A stretch of 54,309 nucleotides of DNA, taken from the NCBI GenBank assembly GCA_903858635.1, contig CAIOJO010000557.1, positions 1-54,309 of the forward strand, given 5' to 3'. Below the pieces are notes generated by a model that ran no database searches, was not told where the DNA came from, and saw nothing but the letters and a program-made list of their open reading frames with translations. Position numbers and translations under genes: made by a program. Each line of letters begins with the position of its first letter. Positions within the stretch are counted from its first letter, which is position 1. The DNA comes from an uncultured Telmatospirillum sp. (GTDB taxonomy: Bacteria; Pseudomonadota; Alphaproteobacteria; Rhodospirillales; Magnetospirillaceae). This document shows, in pieces, positions 27,082 through 34,427 of this stretch.

Positions 27082-28035
27082 TCAGCGCTCGACCAGATTG
27101 ACCATGGCTTGCACCTCGTCGGCCAGGAAGCAGCGCAGGTTATGCGCGATGATGGGCATCGCATCGTCAACGTAACGATTGTACATGCCGCCGGTATGGC
27201 CGGTTACCACCACGTTCTTCATCTCCCAGAACGAATGATCGGCCGGCAAAGGTTCGGCGGCGAACACATCGAGCGCCGCGCCGGCGATTTCGCTCCGGCG
27301 CAACGCCTCGATCAGAGCATCCTCGTCGACCACGCCGCCACGCGCCAGGTTGATCAGATAGCTGGACGGCTTCATGGCGGCCAGGACCTGTCGGTCGACG
27401 GTGTTTCGGGTGTCCTCGGAAAAAGGCACCAGAACCACCAGGAAATCGGCCTCGGCCGCCACCGCCAGCAATTGGTCGCGGCCCGCGACGCGGTCGAACC
27501 CGGGAAGCGGGCGCGGCGTCGAGGTAATGCCCAGCACCCGCATGCCGAGCGCCTTGCAGCGCGGCGCCAGGGCCTCGGCAATGACGCCGACGCCGAAGAT
27601 GACGACGGTGGAGCGGTCGAGCAGTCGTGACGGCCACCGTTCCCAGGCATGCCGATCGTGGGCCCGCACTGCCCGCGGCAGGTCGCGGCTCAAGGCCAGC
27701 ATGGCCGTCAGCGCGGCCTCGGACATGGCGGCGCCATGGATACCCCGCATGCCGGTGACCAACACATCGCCGCGCAGCGACGGTAGATCGCTGATGCCGT
27801 CGGTGCCGGCGCCGAGCGATTGAATCCATTTGAGGCGAGGCGCCTCCTTGACCAGGCGGTCCGAGGTCATGGTACCGAAGGTCAGCAGGATCTCGGCCGT
27901 GGCGAGGTAGGGGTCGGCCTTGCTGTGGTGGTCGACCACATTGACCACCACCTCGGGAAACAGGGTCTCGATGCTTGTCTTGTACTTGTTCCGGACCTCC
28001 GGCGCATGGGTCAGAACCAGCAGCAGTTCGGTCAT
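27082..28035 (-). CDS. D-2-hydroxyacid dehydrogenase family protein
   Basis: 317 aa from ATG 28035; a TTG two codons earlier overlaps the previous stop but is less likely. Rossmann region VVIFGVGVIAEALAPRCKALG, then the family signature LINLARGGVVDEDALIEAL with the catalytic Arg (ARGG), Glu (FAAEPLP) and His (TGHTGG). The usual GxGxxG ends in GVGVIAEA, an unusual A for the third Gly. It reduces a 2-oxoacid or oxidises a D-2-hydroxyacid with NAD(P)H. Two bases downstream of the membrane anchor gene. Confidence 0.9.
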   Translation of the reverse strand: MTELLLVLTHAPEVRNKYKTSIETLFPEVVVNVVDHHSKADPYLATAEILLTFGTMTSDRLVKEAPRLKWIQSLGAGTDGISDLPSLRGDVLVTGMRGIHGAAMSEAALTAMLALSRDLPRAVRAHDRHAWERWPSRLLDRSTVVIFGVGVIAEALAPRCKALGMRVLGITSTPRPLPGFDRVAGRDQLLAVAAEADFLVVLVPFSEDTRNTVDRQVLAAMKPSSYLINLARGGVVDEDALIEALRRSEIAGAALDVFAAEPLPADHSFWEMKNVVVTGHTGGMYNRYVDDAMPIIAHNLRCFLADEVQAMVNLVER

Positions 28036-28037
28036 CG

Positions 28038-28943
28038 TCAACCCGCCGTTTGCGGAATGCGGCGCAACGGCAGGTAGACGCCGGCCCGCACCGTCGACAG
28101 CTTGACGAAGAAGTCACCAGCCGCCGAGGCCAGCCCGATCAGGGCCATGGTGGTGGCGGAGATCGCACTCGGCAGGGCGATCAGCAGCACCGGCACCAGC
28201 AGACCGAGGGCAAGGGTACCGCCATAGAACAGCAGAGCCAGCCGGCCGGCCAGGATGTCGTGCACCGAGCGGCGCGCCGCCTGATTGCCGCCGGTCACCG
28301 CGCCGTACAGTTCGAGCCCGAAGAACAAGCAGACCAAGACGGTGATGCCCAGCCACAGTTGCAGCAGCCCATCGCCCGGCACCACGCCCGTCGCCGCCGA
28401 TATGACCAGCAATGCGGCAATGCCGCCGCGGAACGCATAGGCGATGTAGAGGGCGGGATGCAGCGGCGAATGCCAGAAAGGGATCCCCTTCGAGGCGGTA
28501 TAGCAGAACCCCATATAGCCGATGATGATCACCGTGCCGACGGCGGCCAGTCCCTGAGCGCACAGCGCCAGGACCAGCCATGGTCCGCCCAGCCCGAGAA
28601 AGCCGATGGCAAGGCACCCCCCCGAGCCGACCAGGAACAGGCTCAAGCCGACGAAGCCGCGCGAAATCCATGAGGTGCGGAAATGCCGGATCATCTTGAA
28701 GGCCCGCATCGGCTTGCCGAGGAAGGCCAGATGGACCAGCGCTCCCAGGGCGCCGAGGACGAAGGCCACCGCCAGGCCGACAGTCACATGATAGAGCGAC
28801 GACATCACCCAGGTGCCGCCAGCCACGCCGACCAGGAAATGGCCGACCACCAGCAAGATGCCCTTGCCTTCGCCCCATTCGCGCTGCGGCCGGTAGTCGC
28901 TGCGCATATCGGCGATCAGCTGATCGTATCTTTGGCTGCTCAT
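28038..28943 (-). CDS. NrfD/DmsC-like membrane anchor of molybdoenzyme
   Basis: 301 aa, about eight predicted hydrophobic helices (for example GILLVVGHFLVGVAGG, WLVLALCAQGLAAVG, LLVPVLLIALP). It resembles DmsC/PsrC-type anchors that exchange electrons between the quinone pool and an FeS subunit in the inner membrane. It follows the FeS gene by seven bases. Confidence 0.85.
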   Translation of the reverse strand: MSSQRYDQLIADMRSDYRPQREWGEGKGILLVVGHFLVGVAGGTWVMSSLYHVTVGLAVAFVLGALGALVHLAFLGKPMRAFKMIRHFRTSWISRGFVGLSLFLVGSGGCLAIGFLGLGGPWLVLALCAQGLAAVGTVIIIGYMGFCYTASKGIPFWHSPLHPALYIAYAFRGGIAALLVISAATGVVPGDGLLQLWLGITVLVCLFFGLELYGAVTGGNQAARRSVHDILAGRLALLFYGGTLALGLLVPVLLIALPSAISATTMALIGLASAAGDFFVKLSTVRAGVYLPLRRIPQTAG

Positions 28944-28950
28944 ATTCGCC

Positions 28951-29556
28951 TCACGGTGCCAGGTAATAGACGTTGGGGCTGGTCCCGGCTTCCGGATGCA
29001 GGGTGAACCCGCCGCGGTCCTTGATCAGGCGGGACACAGTGCTGTTGGGATCATCGAGATCGCCGAACGTGCGCGCCGTGGTCGGGCAATTGGCCACGCA
29101 GGCCGGCAGTTTGCCTTCGGCCAGGCGGGGCGTGCAGAAATTGCATTTCATCACCACCCCGGTGTCGTGCCGGGCGCTGCGCGCCAGCTCGTAGGGGGTG
29201 GGGCCGGCGTCGCCGAAATACCAGTTCCGCTCGGCGTTGAAATAACGGTTGTTGTACGGGCAGGCCATCATGCAGGCGCGGCAGCCGACGCATTTGTCAT
29301 GGTCGATGTCGACGATCCCGCCCTCGCAGTAATGGCTGGCCTCGGTCGGGCAGACATCGACGCAGGGCGCGTCGGTGCAGTGGTTGCACAGCACCGGCAG
29401 GAACATCTGGCGCACCGAGGGATACTTGCCTTCCTCGTGCTTCAGCAGGCGAGCGAAGAAGACGCCCGGCGGCGTGCCATGTTCGGCTTTGCAGGACAGT
29501 TGGCAGCCGTAGCAGCCGATGCATCGTTTGAGGTCGATCACCATCCCCAGTCTCAT
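28951..29556 (-). CDS. Four-cluster [4Fe-4S] electron-transfer subunit, DmsB-like
   Basis: 201 aa from ATG 29556. Four cysteine groups, as in DmsB/PsrB/NrfC: CIGCYGCQLSC, CNHCTDAPCVDVCP, CVGCRACMMACP, and CNFCTPRLAEGKLPACVANCP. No Tat or Sec signal. The ATG overlaps the catalytic-subunit stop (ATGA), so the two are coupled. It relays electrons between the molybdenum subunit and the NrfD-like anchor. Confidence 0.93.
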   Translation of the reverse strand: MRLGMVIDLKRCIGCYGCQLSCKAEHGTPPGVFFARLLKHEEGKYPSVRQMFLPVLCNHCTDAPCVDVCPTEASHYCEGGIVDIDHDKCVGCRACMMACPYNNRYFNAERNWYFGDAGPTPYELARSARHDTGVVMKCNFCTPRLAEGKLPACVANCPTTARTFGDLDDPNSTVSRLIKDRGGFTLHPEAGTSPNVYYLAP

Positions 29557-32150
29557 GGCTTGGCCCCCAGCTTGGTCACCTTGACCTTGACGCAGAGATC
29601 GAGGTTCTGGTTGACCGGACTCGAATGGTCCCAGTCGACTTCCAGCAGTTCGTTGAAGAAGACGCCCTTGCCCTTGGCGATCGGCATACCGTCGCCCCAA
29701 TGCCCGGCCAGGGCGGCGATCCCCAGACCTTCGGGATGAATGGCCTCGGTCAGGCACAGCCGGCCCGTCACCTTGCGGCCGCCTTCGGTCTCGATATCGA
29801 CCACATCGCCATGCGCCAGACCGCGGGACAGCGCGGTGTCCTTGTGGATGGCCACCGTATAGGAATAGGGGTCGAGCCTGGCCGCTTCGTCCAGCCAGGG
29901 ATTTTCCATGGTGAAGCTGTTGGTGTGGATGATGTCGCGATAATAGAAGGCGAAATAGTCGAAGCCCTTATGCTCGCATTGGTGCGACGGACAGGGCAGG
30001 AAGTCGGGCAAGGGTTCGTAGTATTCGCGCGGGATGGAAACCCCGCGCGGCTCGGCGATGGCGGCGATCTTGTCGCCCGCCACCTTGAGGAATTCCCAAT
30101 AGATCGGCACCCGCACGTCTTCGAAGGCGCGCCAATAGACCTCTTCCGGTTTCTTCGGCCATTTGATGACGCCGTGCTGCTTGAACCAGTCGAGCCCCCG
30201 CTCGGCGCCGAAATTGCACTTCAGTTCGGCATCGCAGACCTCGTCCCAGCTGTAGCGGCGATCGGGGGCCAGGCGATAGGGCGGGGCCAGGTTGATCGAG
30301 GCGTTCAGCGCCGCATTGAAGTCGGGGGTCATGCCGATCCGCTCGGCCAGGTCCAGCAGGACCTCGCTGTGGCGCCGTTGCTCGCCCTGCGGCTGGTCGG
30401 CCGGCTGGCGAATCGACCAGCACCATTCCCCCATGCCGCCCGGCAGGTTGAAGATGAACGGAAAGTTCGAGCGCGAATCGGTCGACTGCAAATAGTCGCA
30501 GTCGGGCAGGACGATATCGCAGAAGTCGGAGAACTCGGTCAGGTACAGGTCGATCGAGGCGATGAACTTGTACTTCTTCAGCGACTCGGCGACGGTCTGG
30601 CTGGTGCCGACGCTCATCATGATGTTGCAGCCGAAATTGAGCAGCGCCTCGGGCCGATAGGGAACCGAGAAGGTCTGCCACAGTTCTTCCTGGTCGCTCG
30701 AGGTGAGGAAGGGCGAAGTCATTCCCATGACGAACAGATCCTGCAGCCCGAGATTGGTCGGCAGCCGCGGCTCGGCGATCGGATAAGGGTAGTGGTAGCC
30801 CATCCACATGCCGGTCACCATCAGCCCGTCCGGCCCAGCCTTCGGCACATAGCGCAGACGCCCGGTTTCGGGGAAGCCGTGGCTGGCCGGATTGAAACCG
30901 AGACAGCTGCCGGCCACGTCGGCGGCGCCGACCATTTGGTTCAGCAGGTCGACCGCCAGGAAGTTGTAGACCGAATTCATATGCCCCTGGGCGCCGCGGA
31001 AGGCGATGGCGGCGACCGGCCGATACGGCACGGTCACGCCGTCGATCACGATGGTGCTGCCGACCCGCGCCTCGCGGCCGAATTCACCGCCCAAGCGACG
31101 GATATCGGCGGCAGGAACGGTGGTGATCTTCTCGGCCTGTTCCGGCGTGAACTTGCGCAGATGCTCCTTCAGAATGACAAAGGAGGGACGGCAAGGCACG
31201 CCATCGACCTGATAATTGCCCTCCAAGGCCATGTCTTCCGCCGGCACCGCCGTGTAGGGAAGCGCCACGCCCTTCTTTTCGTCCCACACCAGCGGCTCCT
31301 TGGTCGCCGGATCGCGCAGGTAAAGCTGATCGGGACCGATCAGATAGGGACCGTTGGTCTTGGCCTTCAGATAAGGGGCATCGAAGATCCCCAACTCGTT
31401 GACCATCACATTGCACATGGCGAGCGCCAGCGCCGCGTCGGTGCCGACCCGCAAAGGCACCCACTCGGTGGCCTTGGCGGCGGCGAAGTTGCACATCGGG
31501 TCGACCACCACCATGCGCATGCCGCGGGCCCGGGCGTCGGCCGCCAGCCCCATGTTGGAGCAGGATGCGTGGCCGGCCGAATGGCCCTTCGAGGCGCCGA
31601 AATAGACGGCGTAATTGCAGTATTCGAAGTCGGGAACCACCGACCACGAGGCATGCATGATGCCGCTGATCAGATGAGCGCCGTTGCCGCAGTGCAAGCC
31701 ACCCCCGGCCACCGAGAAGTTGGGCGTGCCGAAACCGGCCGAAAAGGCCTGGAAGGGAACCCGGCTGGCGGTGACGGTGGTGGTGCGCATCACCGTCAGT
31801 TTGCGCGGATCCTCGTCGCGAATCCGCTTCAGCTCGCGGGCGACAGTGTCCAGGGCCTCGTCCCACGAGATTTCCTTCCACCCCGGATCGACGCCGATGC
31901 CCTTCACCGGGTTGGTGCGCTTCAAGGGTTTGGTCAGCCGATGCGGGTCGTAATGGGTCATGATGCCGCTGACCCCCTTGCCGCACAGCTTACCCTTGCC
32001 GACCACGCTGTCCGGATTGCCCTCGATCTTGATCACCGTGCCGTCGACCCGGTGGGCGAGAATCGAACAGGTGCCGTAGCAAAGGGCGCAGGACGAAGCG
32101 AGCCACGCATCGTCGGCGGCCGCAGCCGGCTTTTTCTTCAGCAAGCTCAT
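29553..32150 (-). CDS. Molybdopterin oxidoreductase, DMSO-reductase superfamily catalytic subunit
   Basis: 865 aa. The N-terminal [4Fe-4S] site is C21-x2-C24-x3-C28...C56 (CALCYGTC, KLCGKG). The bis-MGD core follows (WKEISWDEALD near 91, VVVDPMCNFAAAKATEWVPL near 215, and LVVGT-equivalent LRVGTDAALALAM), with the C-terminal cap near 750-865. Cys154 in GGLHCGNGAH sits where PsrA/PhsA-like enzymes place the Mo-ligating Cys (inference). The first 20 residues (MSLLKKKPAAAADDAW) have no twin-Arg motif, so the enzyme probably works on the cytoplasmic side, unlike DmsA. It has an FeS cluster, which the transhydroxylase large subunit lacks. Substrate unknown. SD GAGGAG; follows the MoaD-like gene by 12 bp. 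Confidence 0.92.
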   Translation of the reverse strand: MSLLKKKPAAAADDAWLASSCALCYGTCSILAHRVDGTVIKIEGNPDSVVGKGKLCGKGVSGIMTHYDPHRLTKPLKRTNPVKGIGVDPGWKEISWDEALDTVARELKRIRDEDPRKLTVMRTTTVTASRVPFQAFSAGFGTPNFSVAGGGLHCGNGAHLISGIMHASWSVVPDFEYCNYAVYFGASKGHSAGHASCSNMGLAADARARGMRMVVVDPMCNFAAAKATEWVPLRVGTDAALALAMCNVMVNELGIFDAPYLKAKTNGPYLIGPDQLYLRDPATKEPLVWDEKKGVALPYTAVPAEDMALEGNYQVDGVPCRPSFVILKEHLRKFTPEQAEKITTVPAADIRRLGGEFGREARVGSTIVIDGVTVPYRPVAAIAFRGAQGHMNSVYNFLAVDLLNQMVGAADVAGSCLGFNPASHGFPETGRLRYVPKAGPDGLMVTGMWMGYHYPYPIAEPRLPTNLGLQDLFVMGMTSPFLTSSDQEELWQTFSVPYRPEALLNFGCNIMMSVGTSQTVAESLKKYKFIASIDLYLTEFSDFCDIVLPDCDYLQSTDSRSNFPFIFNLPGGMGEWCWSIRQPADQPQGEQRRHSEVLLDLAERIGMTPDFNAALNASINLAPPYRLAPDRRYSWDEVCDAELKCNFGAERGLDWFKQHGVIKWPKKPEEVYWRAFEDVRVPIYWEFLKVAGDKIAAIAEPRGVSIPREYYEPLPDFLPCPSHQCEHKGFDYFAFYYRDIIHTNSFTMENPWLDEAARLDPYSYTVAIHKDTALSRGLAHGDVVDIETEGGRKVTGRLCLTEAIHPEGLGIAALAGHWGDGMPIAKGKGVFFNELLEVDWDHSSPVNQNLDLCVKVKVTKLGAKP

Positions 32151-32162
32151 CGTTTTAGCTCC

Positions 32163-32594
32163 TCAGCCGCCTTCCGACGACGTTAGTACGATCAGTTCAA
32201 GGTTCCGGGGGCCACGAGCGGGATCGATGATGTCGTCGACCTCCACCGGGAAGCCGTCCAGGAATAGCCTGCAACAGCCGTAGATCTGGCCGTTGTCCTG
32301 CATCACCAGTTCGCGGAAAGCGGGGCCGAAGCGCTCGACCATCATGGCCATCAGGCTGCGCAAACTGGTGGGGGCATCGAGGGGAACGGTAAAGCTGCGG
32401 CAGGCGGCCACCGGAGCCAGTCCGCCGAACAGCCAGACCTTCAGCAGCGGCGGGCCGTCGGCGTCCATCTCGTCGAGCGGCGGCGGCTCGACGATCGCCG
32501 CCTGGGCAGGCGGCACCGATGCCCGACCGTCGCGGCGGGAACGCCACAAGACGGCAAGCCGGTGCGCCAATCGTGGCGCCCATGCAGCGATCAT
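32163..32594 (-). CDS. MoaD/ThiS-like ubiquitin-fold sulfur carrier with N-terminal extension
   Basis: 143 aa from ATG 32594, chosen because the SD AAGGGAGG lies just upstream; an ATG at 32621 lies inside an operator and has no SD. Residues 51-143 form the beta-grasp fold (LKVWLFGGLA, FRELVMQDNG, LFLDGFPVEVDDIID) and end in the free di-glycine SSEGG, the feature adenylated and thiocarboxylated in MoaD, ThiS and relatives. The first 50 residues are basic then Pro/acid-rich and not found in ordinary MoaD (about 80 aa). First gene of the molybdoenzyme operon, it may supply sulfur for a dedicated molybdopterin. Confidence 0.75.
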   Translation of the reverse strand: MIAAWAPRLAHRLAVLWRSRRDGRASVPPAQAAIVEPPPLDEMDADGPPLLKVWLFGGLAPVAACRSFTVPLDAPTSLRSLMAMMVERFGPAFRELVMQDNGQIYGCCRLFLDGFPVEVDDIIDPARGPRNLELIVLTSSEGG

Positions 32595-32612
32595 CCGCTC
32601 AACCTCCCTTAT

Positions 32613-32629
32613 GTTCAACATTATTGAAC
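32613..32629. promoter_or_regulatory. 17-bp palindromic operator, proximal copy
   Basis: GTTCAA-CATTA-TTGAAC, perfect six-base arms. Its centre is about 27 bp before the MoaD-like start. The reverse complement recurs exactly at 32779-32795. Confidence 0.65.
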
Positions 32630-32778
32630 TTATTTTTTATTATTGTACTGACTTGCCCCTTGCGAAACAAGGGCATTCGATCGGGATCTGGCCGGGATCC
32701 GAACAAAATCTGTCATTGTGAAGGGGAGGCTACCCGCTCTACCCCGGAATGTCCCTGGCCACAATTTTCCGGCTTGTA

Positions 32779-32801
32779 GTTCAATAATGTTGAACATGTT
32801 C
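32779..32801. promoter_or_regulatory. 17-bp palindromic operator, distal copy, plus overlapping GAACATGTTC
   Basis: GTTCAA-TAATG-TTGAAC at 32779-32795 is the exact reverse complement of the proximal copy. Its right arm overlaps a perfect 10-bp palindrome, GAACATGTTC, at 32792-32801. Two sites 166 bp apart allow looping by a dimeric/tetrameric regulator; the IclR protein encoded at 33594-34367 is the nearest candidate. Confidence 0.6.
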
Positions 32802-32934
32802 GATAATATCCTTGTTGGGGCAACACGGGCCTGATACATTTGACCGCTTGAGATGGTCAGAATTGGCCTGCTTATTCTCCACCGCGGGTCCGGGCCTCTT
32901 TGTGGCGGCGTCTTTGTCGGCAGCGGCGTCGAAC

Positions 32935-33382
32935 TTCGAGATACGGCGCATACTGCGTCCTGACGATGGCCTTCGCCATGGCCAGCGTCTTCATCGCCCT
33001 GATCGGCCTGGTCGGCGCCACCATGTGGATGTTGGCCGGCATCATCTTTTGCGCCGGCTTCTGCGTGGTTGGCGGCCAGTGCGCCGCCAATGCCCATGCG
33101 GGATCGTTCTACCCGACCGCATCCCGCTCTACAGGCGTGGGTTGGGCTCTCGGGATGGGGCGCGTCGGCTCGGTGATCGGGCCGCTGCTGGGCGGTGTCC
33201 TGATGTCGTTGAACCTGCCGATGTCAACCCTGTTCTACATCGCCACCATCCCCGGCCTCTGCGCCGCAACGGCCATCTTCATGATGGGCAGGGCCAGCCG
33301 CCGCAACGTCGAGGCCGCAACGGATGTCGGAGAGTTGGGGCTGGCCGGGATGTCCATGAGCAGCCCGCCGGTGGAGGCATGA
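32935..33382 (+). pseudogene. C-terminal half of an MFS transporter (aromatic acid:H+ symporter type)
   Basis: The frame carries about 145 residues with the final hydrophobic helices of an MFS protein: VLTMAFAMASVFIALIG, AGFCVVGGQCAANAHAGSFYP, the AAHS-like motif RSTGVGWALGMGRVGSVIGPLLGG, and a last helix before a Ser/Pro-rich tail. The N-terminal 250 residues expected upstream are missing; the DNA there is the operator region. It is therefore a 5'-truncated remnant. Its family imports aromatic acids, a clue to what the cluster once handled. Confidence 0.75.
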
Positions 33383-33443
33383 CGCTTCGCCCGATTCTTC
33401 CGAAAGCCCGCGAGAGTATGTGAATAGACCGGATCACCCTTCT

Positions 33444-33526
33444 CGTCATTCCCGCGGAAGCGGGAATCCATTAGCGGCTCCGTAATCGAGCTGTCGACAT
33501 GGACCCCCGCCTTCGCGGGGGTGACG
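33444..33526. repeat. REP-like element with CATTCCCGC...GCGGGAAT arms
   Basis: Begins CGTCATTCCCGCGGAAGCGG and ends CCCCCGCCTTCGCGGGGGTG plus ACG; the two halves form separate hairpins and are mutually inverted. This is the widespread proteobacterial 'CGTCATTCCCGC' type of extragenic repeat. It lies between the MFS remnant and the IclR gene. Confidence 0.75.
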
Positions 33527-33593
33527 AAGGTGATTCCGTCAGAATGCACAATGCCCTAGGAAAAGGGTTGGCCTGGTTCCTGTTCCAGCGCTC

Positions 33594-34367
33594 TCAGCCG
33601 TGCCAACCAAGCCGGCGCGACAACTCTTGTGAGACCCGCTTCAATTCCTGGACGTTCATGCCCTCAGGCCGGCCCACGATGGTCACGGCCGCCTTCAATT
33701 GGCCCTCGTGGTCGAACACCGGAGCCGACACGGCGACAAAATTGGGAATGCTCACCACATGGCCGTGCGCCACGCCGGCCAGCCGAATATCGATGATCAT
33801 CTGCTCGAGCTCGAAATCGGCGGGAAGACTGTCCCCCGCGTCCGCACTGGCCGCTCCCAGCACCGCCATCCATTTCTCGCGCGGGAGATAAGCCAGGAAG
33901 ATGCGCCCGGTCGCCGTCCCCAAGAGGCTCATCACCGATCCGATTCGCACCTCATAGACCGAGTCGCGACGCCCCTCGATCGTCGCGACGACGATCGCCC
34001 CCTTTTCGCTCCACACCGACAGCACCACGGTCTCACCGACCGCCTGGCTGAGTTCGGCCAGGGCGTTACGGGCCAGTTTGAGGAAATCCACCCGGGTCAG
34101 GGCCACCAGGCCCAATTGCAGGGCGGTTTCGCCGAGATCGTAAAGGCCGGTCGCGCCGTCTTGGCTGACCAAGCCGGTACGCAGCAGGCTGACCAGATAG
34201 CCATGCGCCATGCTGCGCGGCATGCCGACCTTGGCGGCGATGTCGACCAGGCGCAAGGCGCCGTCGGCGGCGACCAGGGCCTGCAGGATATGCCCGGCCT
34301 TCTCGACCGACTTGATGCCGGCGCCGGCGGGCGGTTGGCCGGTGCGGCGGTTGGTCCTAACGTTCAT
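33594..34367 (-). CDS. IclR-family transcriptional regulator
   Basis: 257 aa. The N-terminal winged HTH spans about residues 18-80 (IKSVEKAGHILQALVAADGALRLVDIAAKVGMPRSMAHGYL). The IclR effector domain has LSVWSEKGAIVVATIEG, TATGRIFLAYLP, and a C-terminal AAVTIVGRPE. It lies 60 bp downstream of tctA on the same strand. It may control the Tct transporter and/or the molybdoenzyme operon, whose palindromes are nearby (inference). Confidence 0.92.
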   Translation of the reverse strand: MNVRTNRRTGQPPAGAGIKSVEKAGHILQALVAADGALRLVDIAAKVGMPRSMAHGYLVSLLRTGLVSQDGATGLYDLGETALQLGLVALTRVDFLKLARNALAELSQAVGETVVLSVWSEKGAIVVATIEGRRDSVYEVRIGSVMSLLGTATGRIFLAYLPREKWMAVLGAASADAGDSLPADFELEQMIIDIRLAGVAHGHVVSIPNFVAVSAPVFDHEGQLKAAVTIVGRPEGMNVQELKRVSQELSRRLGWHG

Positions 34368-34427
34368 CAGCCCTTTATGGCCGAGCCCGCCACCAATGTC
34401 GATTCTCGACCTCCTATCGACCCGCCG

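Larger units (their letters stand above)
32595..32934. other. Regulatory region of the molybdoenzyme operon
   Basis: Holds two copies of a 17-bp palindrome 166 bp apart, a third palindrome GAACATGTTC touching the second copy, and an inverted repeat CCCTTG-N5-CAAGGG at 32657-32673. An AT-rich stretch (tattttttattattgt, about 32631) could include the promoter. No gene is visible. Confidence 0.6.

Noticed and set aside
29553-32150. Pyrogallol transhydroxylase/resorcinol hydroxylase large subunit
   Set aside because: Those large subunits lack the N-terminal [4Fe-4S] cysteines that are clearly present here, and an NrfD-type anchor is not part of those enzymes; kept only as a distant comparison.
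29625-32186. 853-codon open frame on the plus strand
   Set aside because: It is antisense to the full-length molybdopterin oxidoreductase, has an His/Gly/Asp-rich composition typical of mirror frames of GC-rich genes, and shows no domain.
33444-33526. CRISPR-like palindromic repeat
   Set aside because: Only a single pair of hairpins, no spacer-repeat array and no cas genes; it is a REP-type element.
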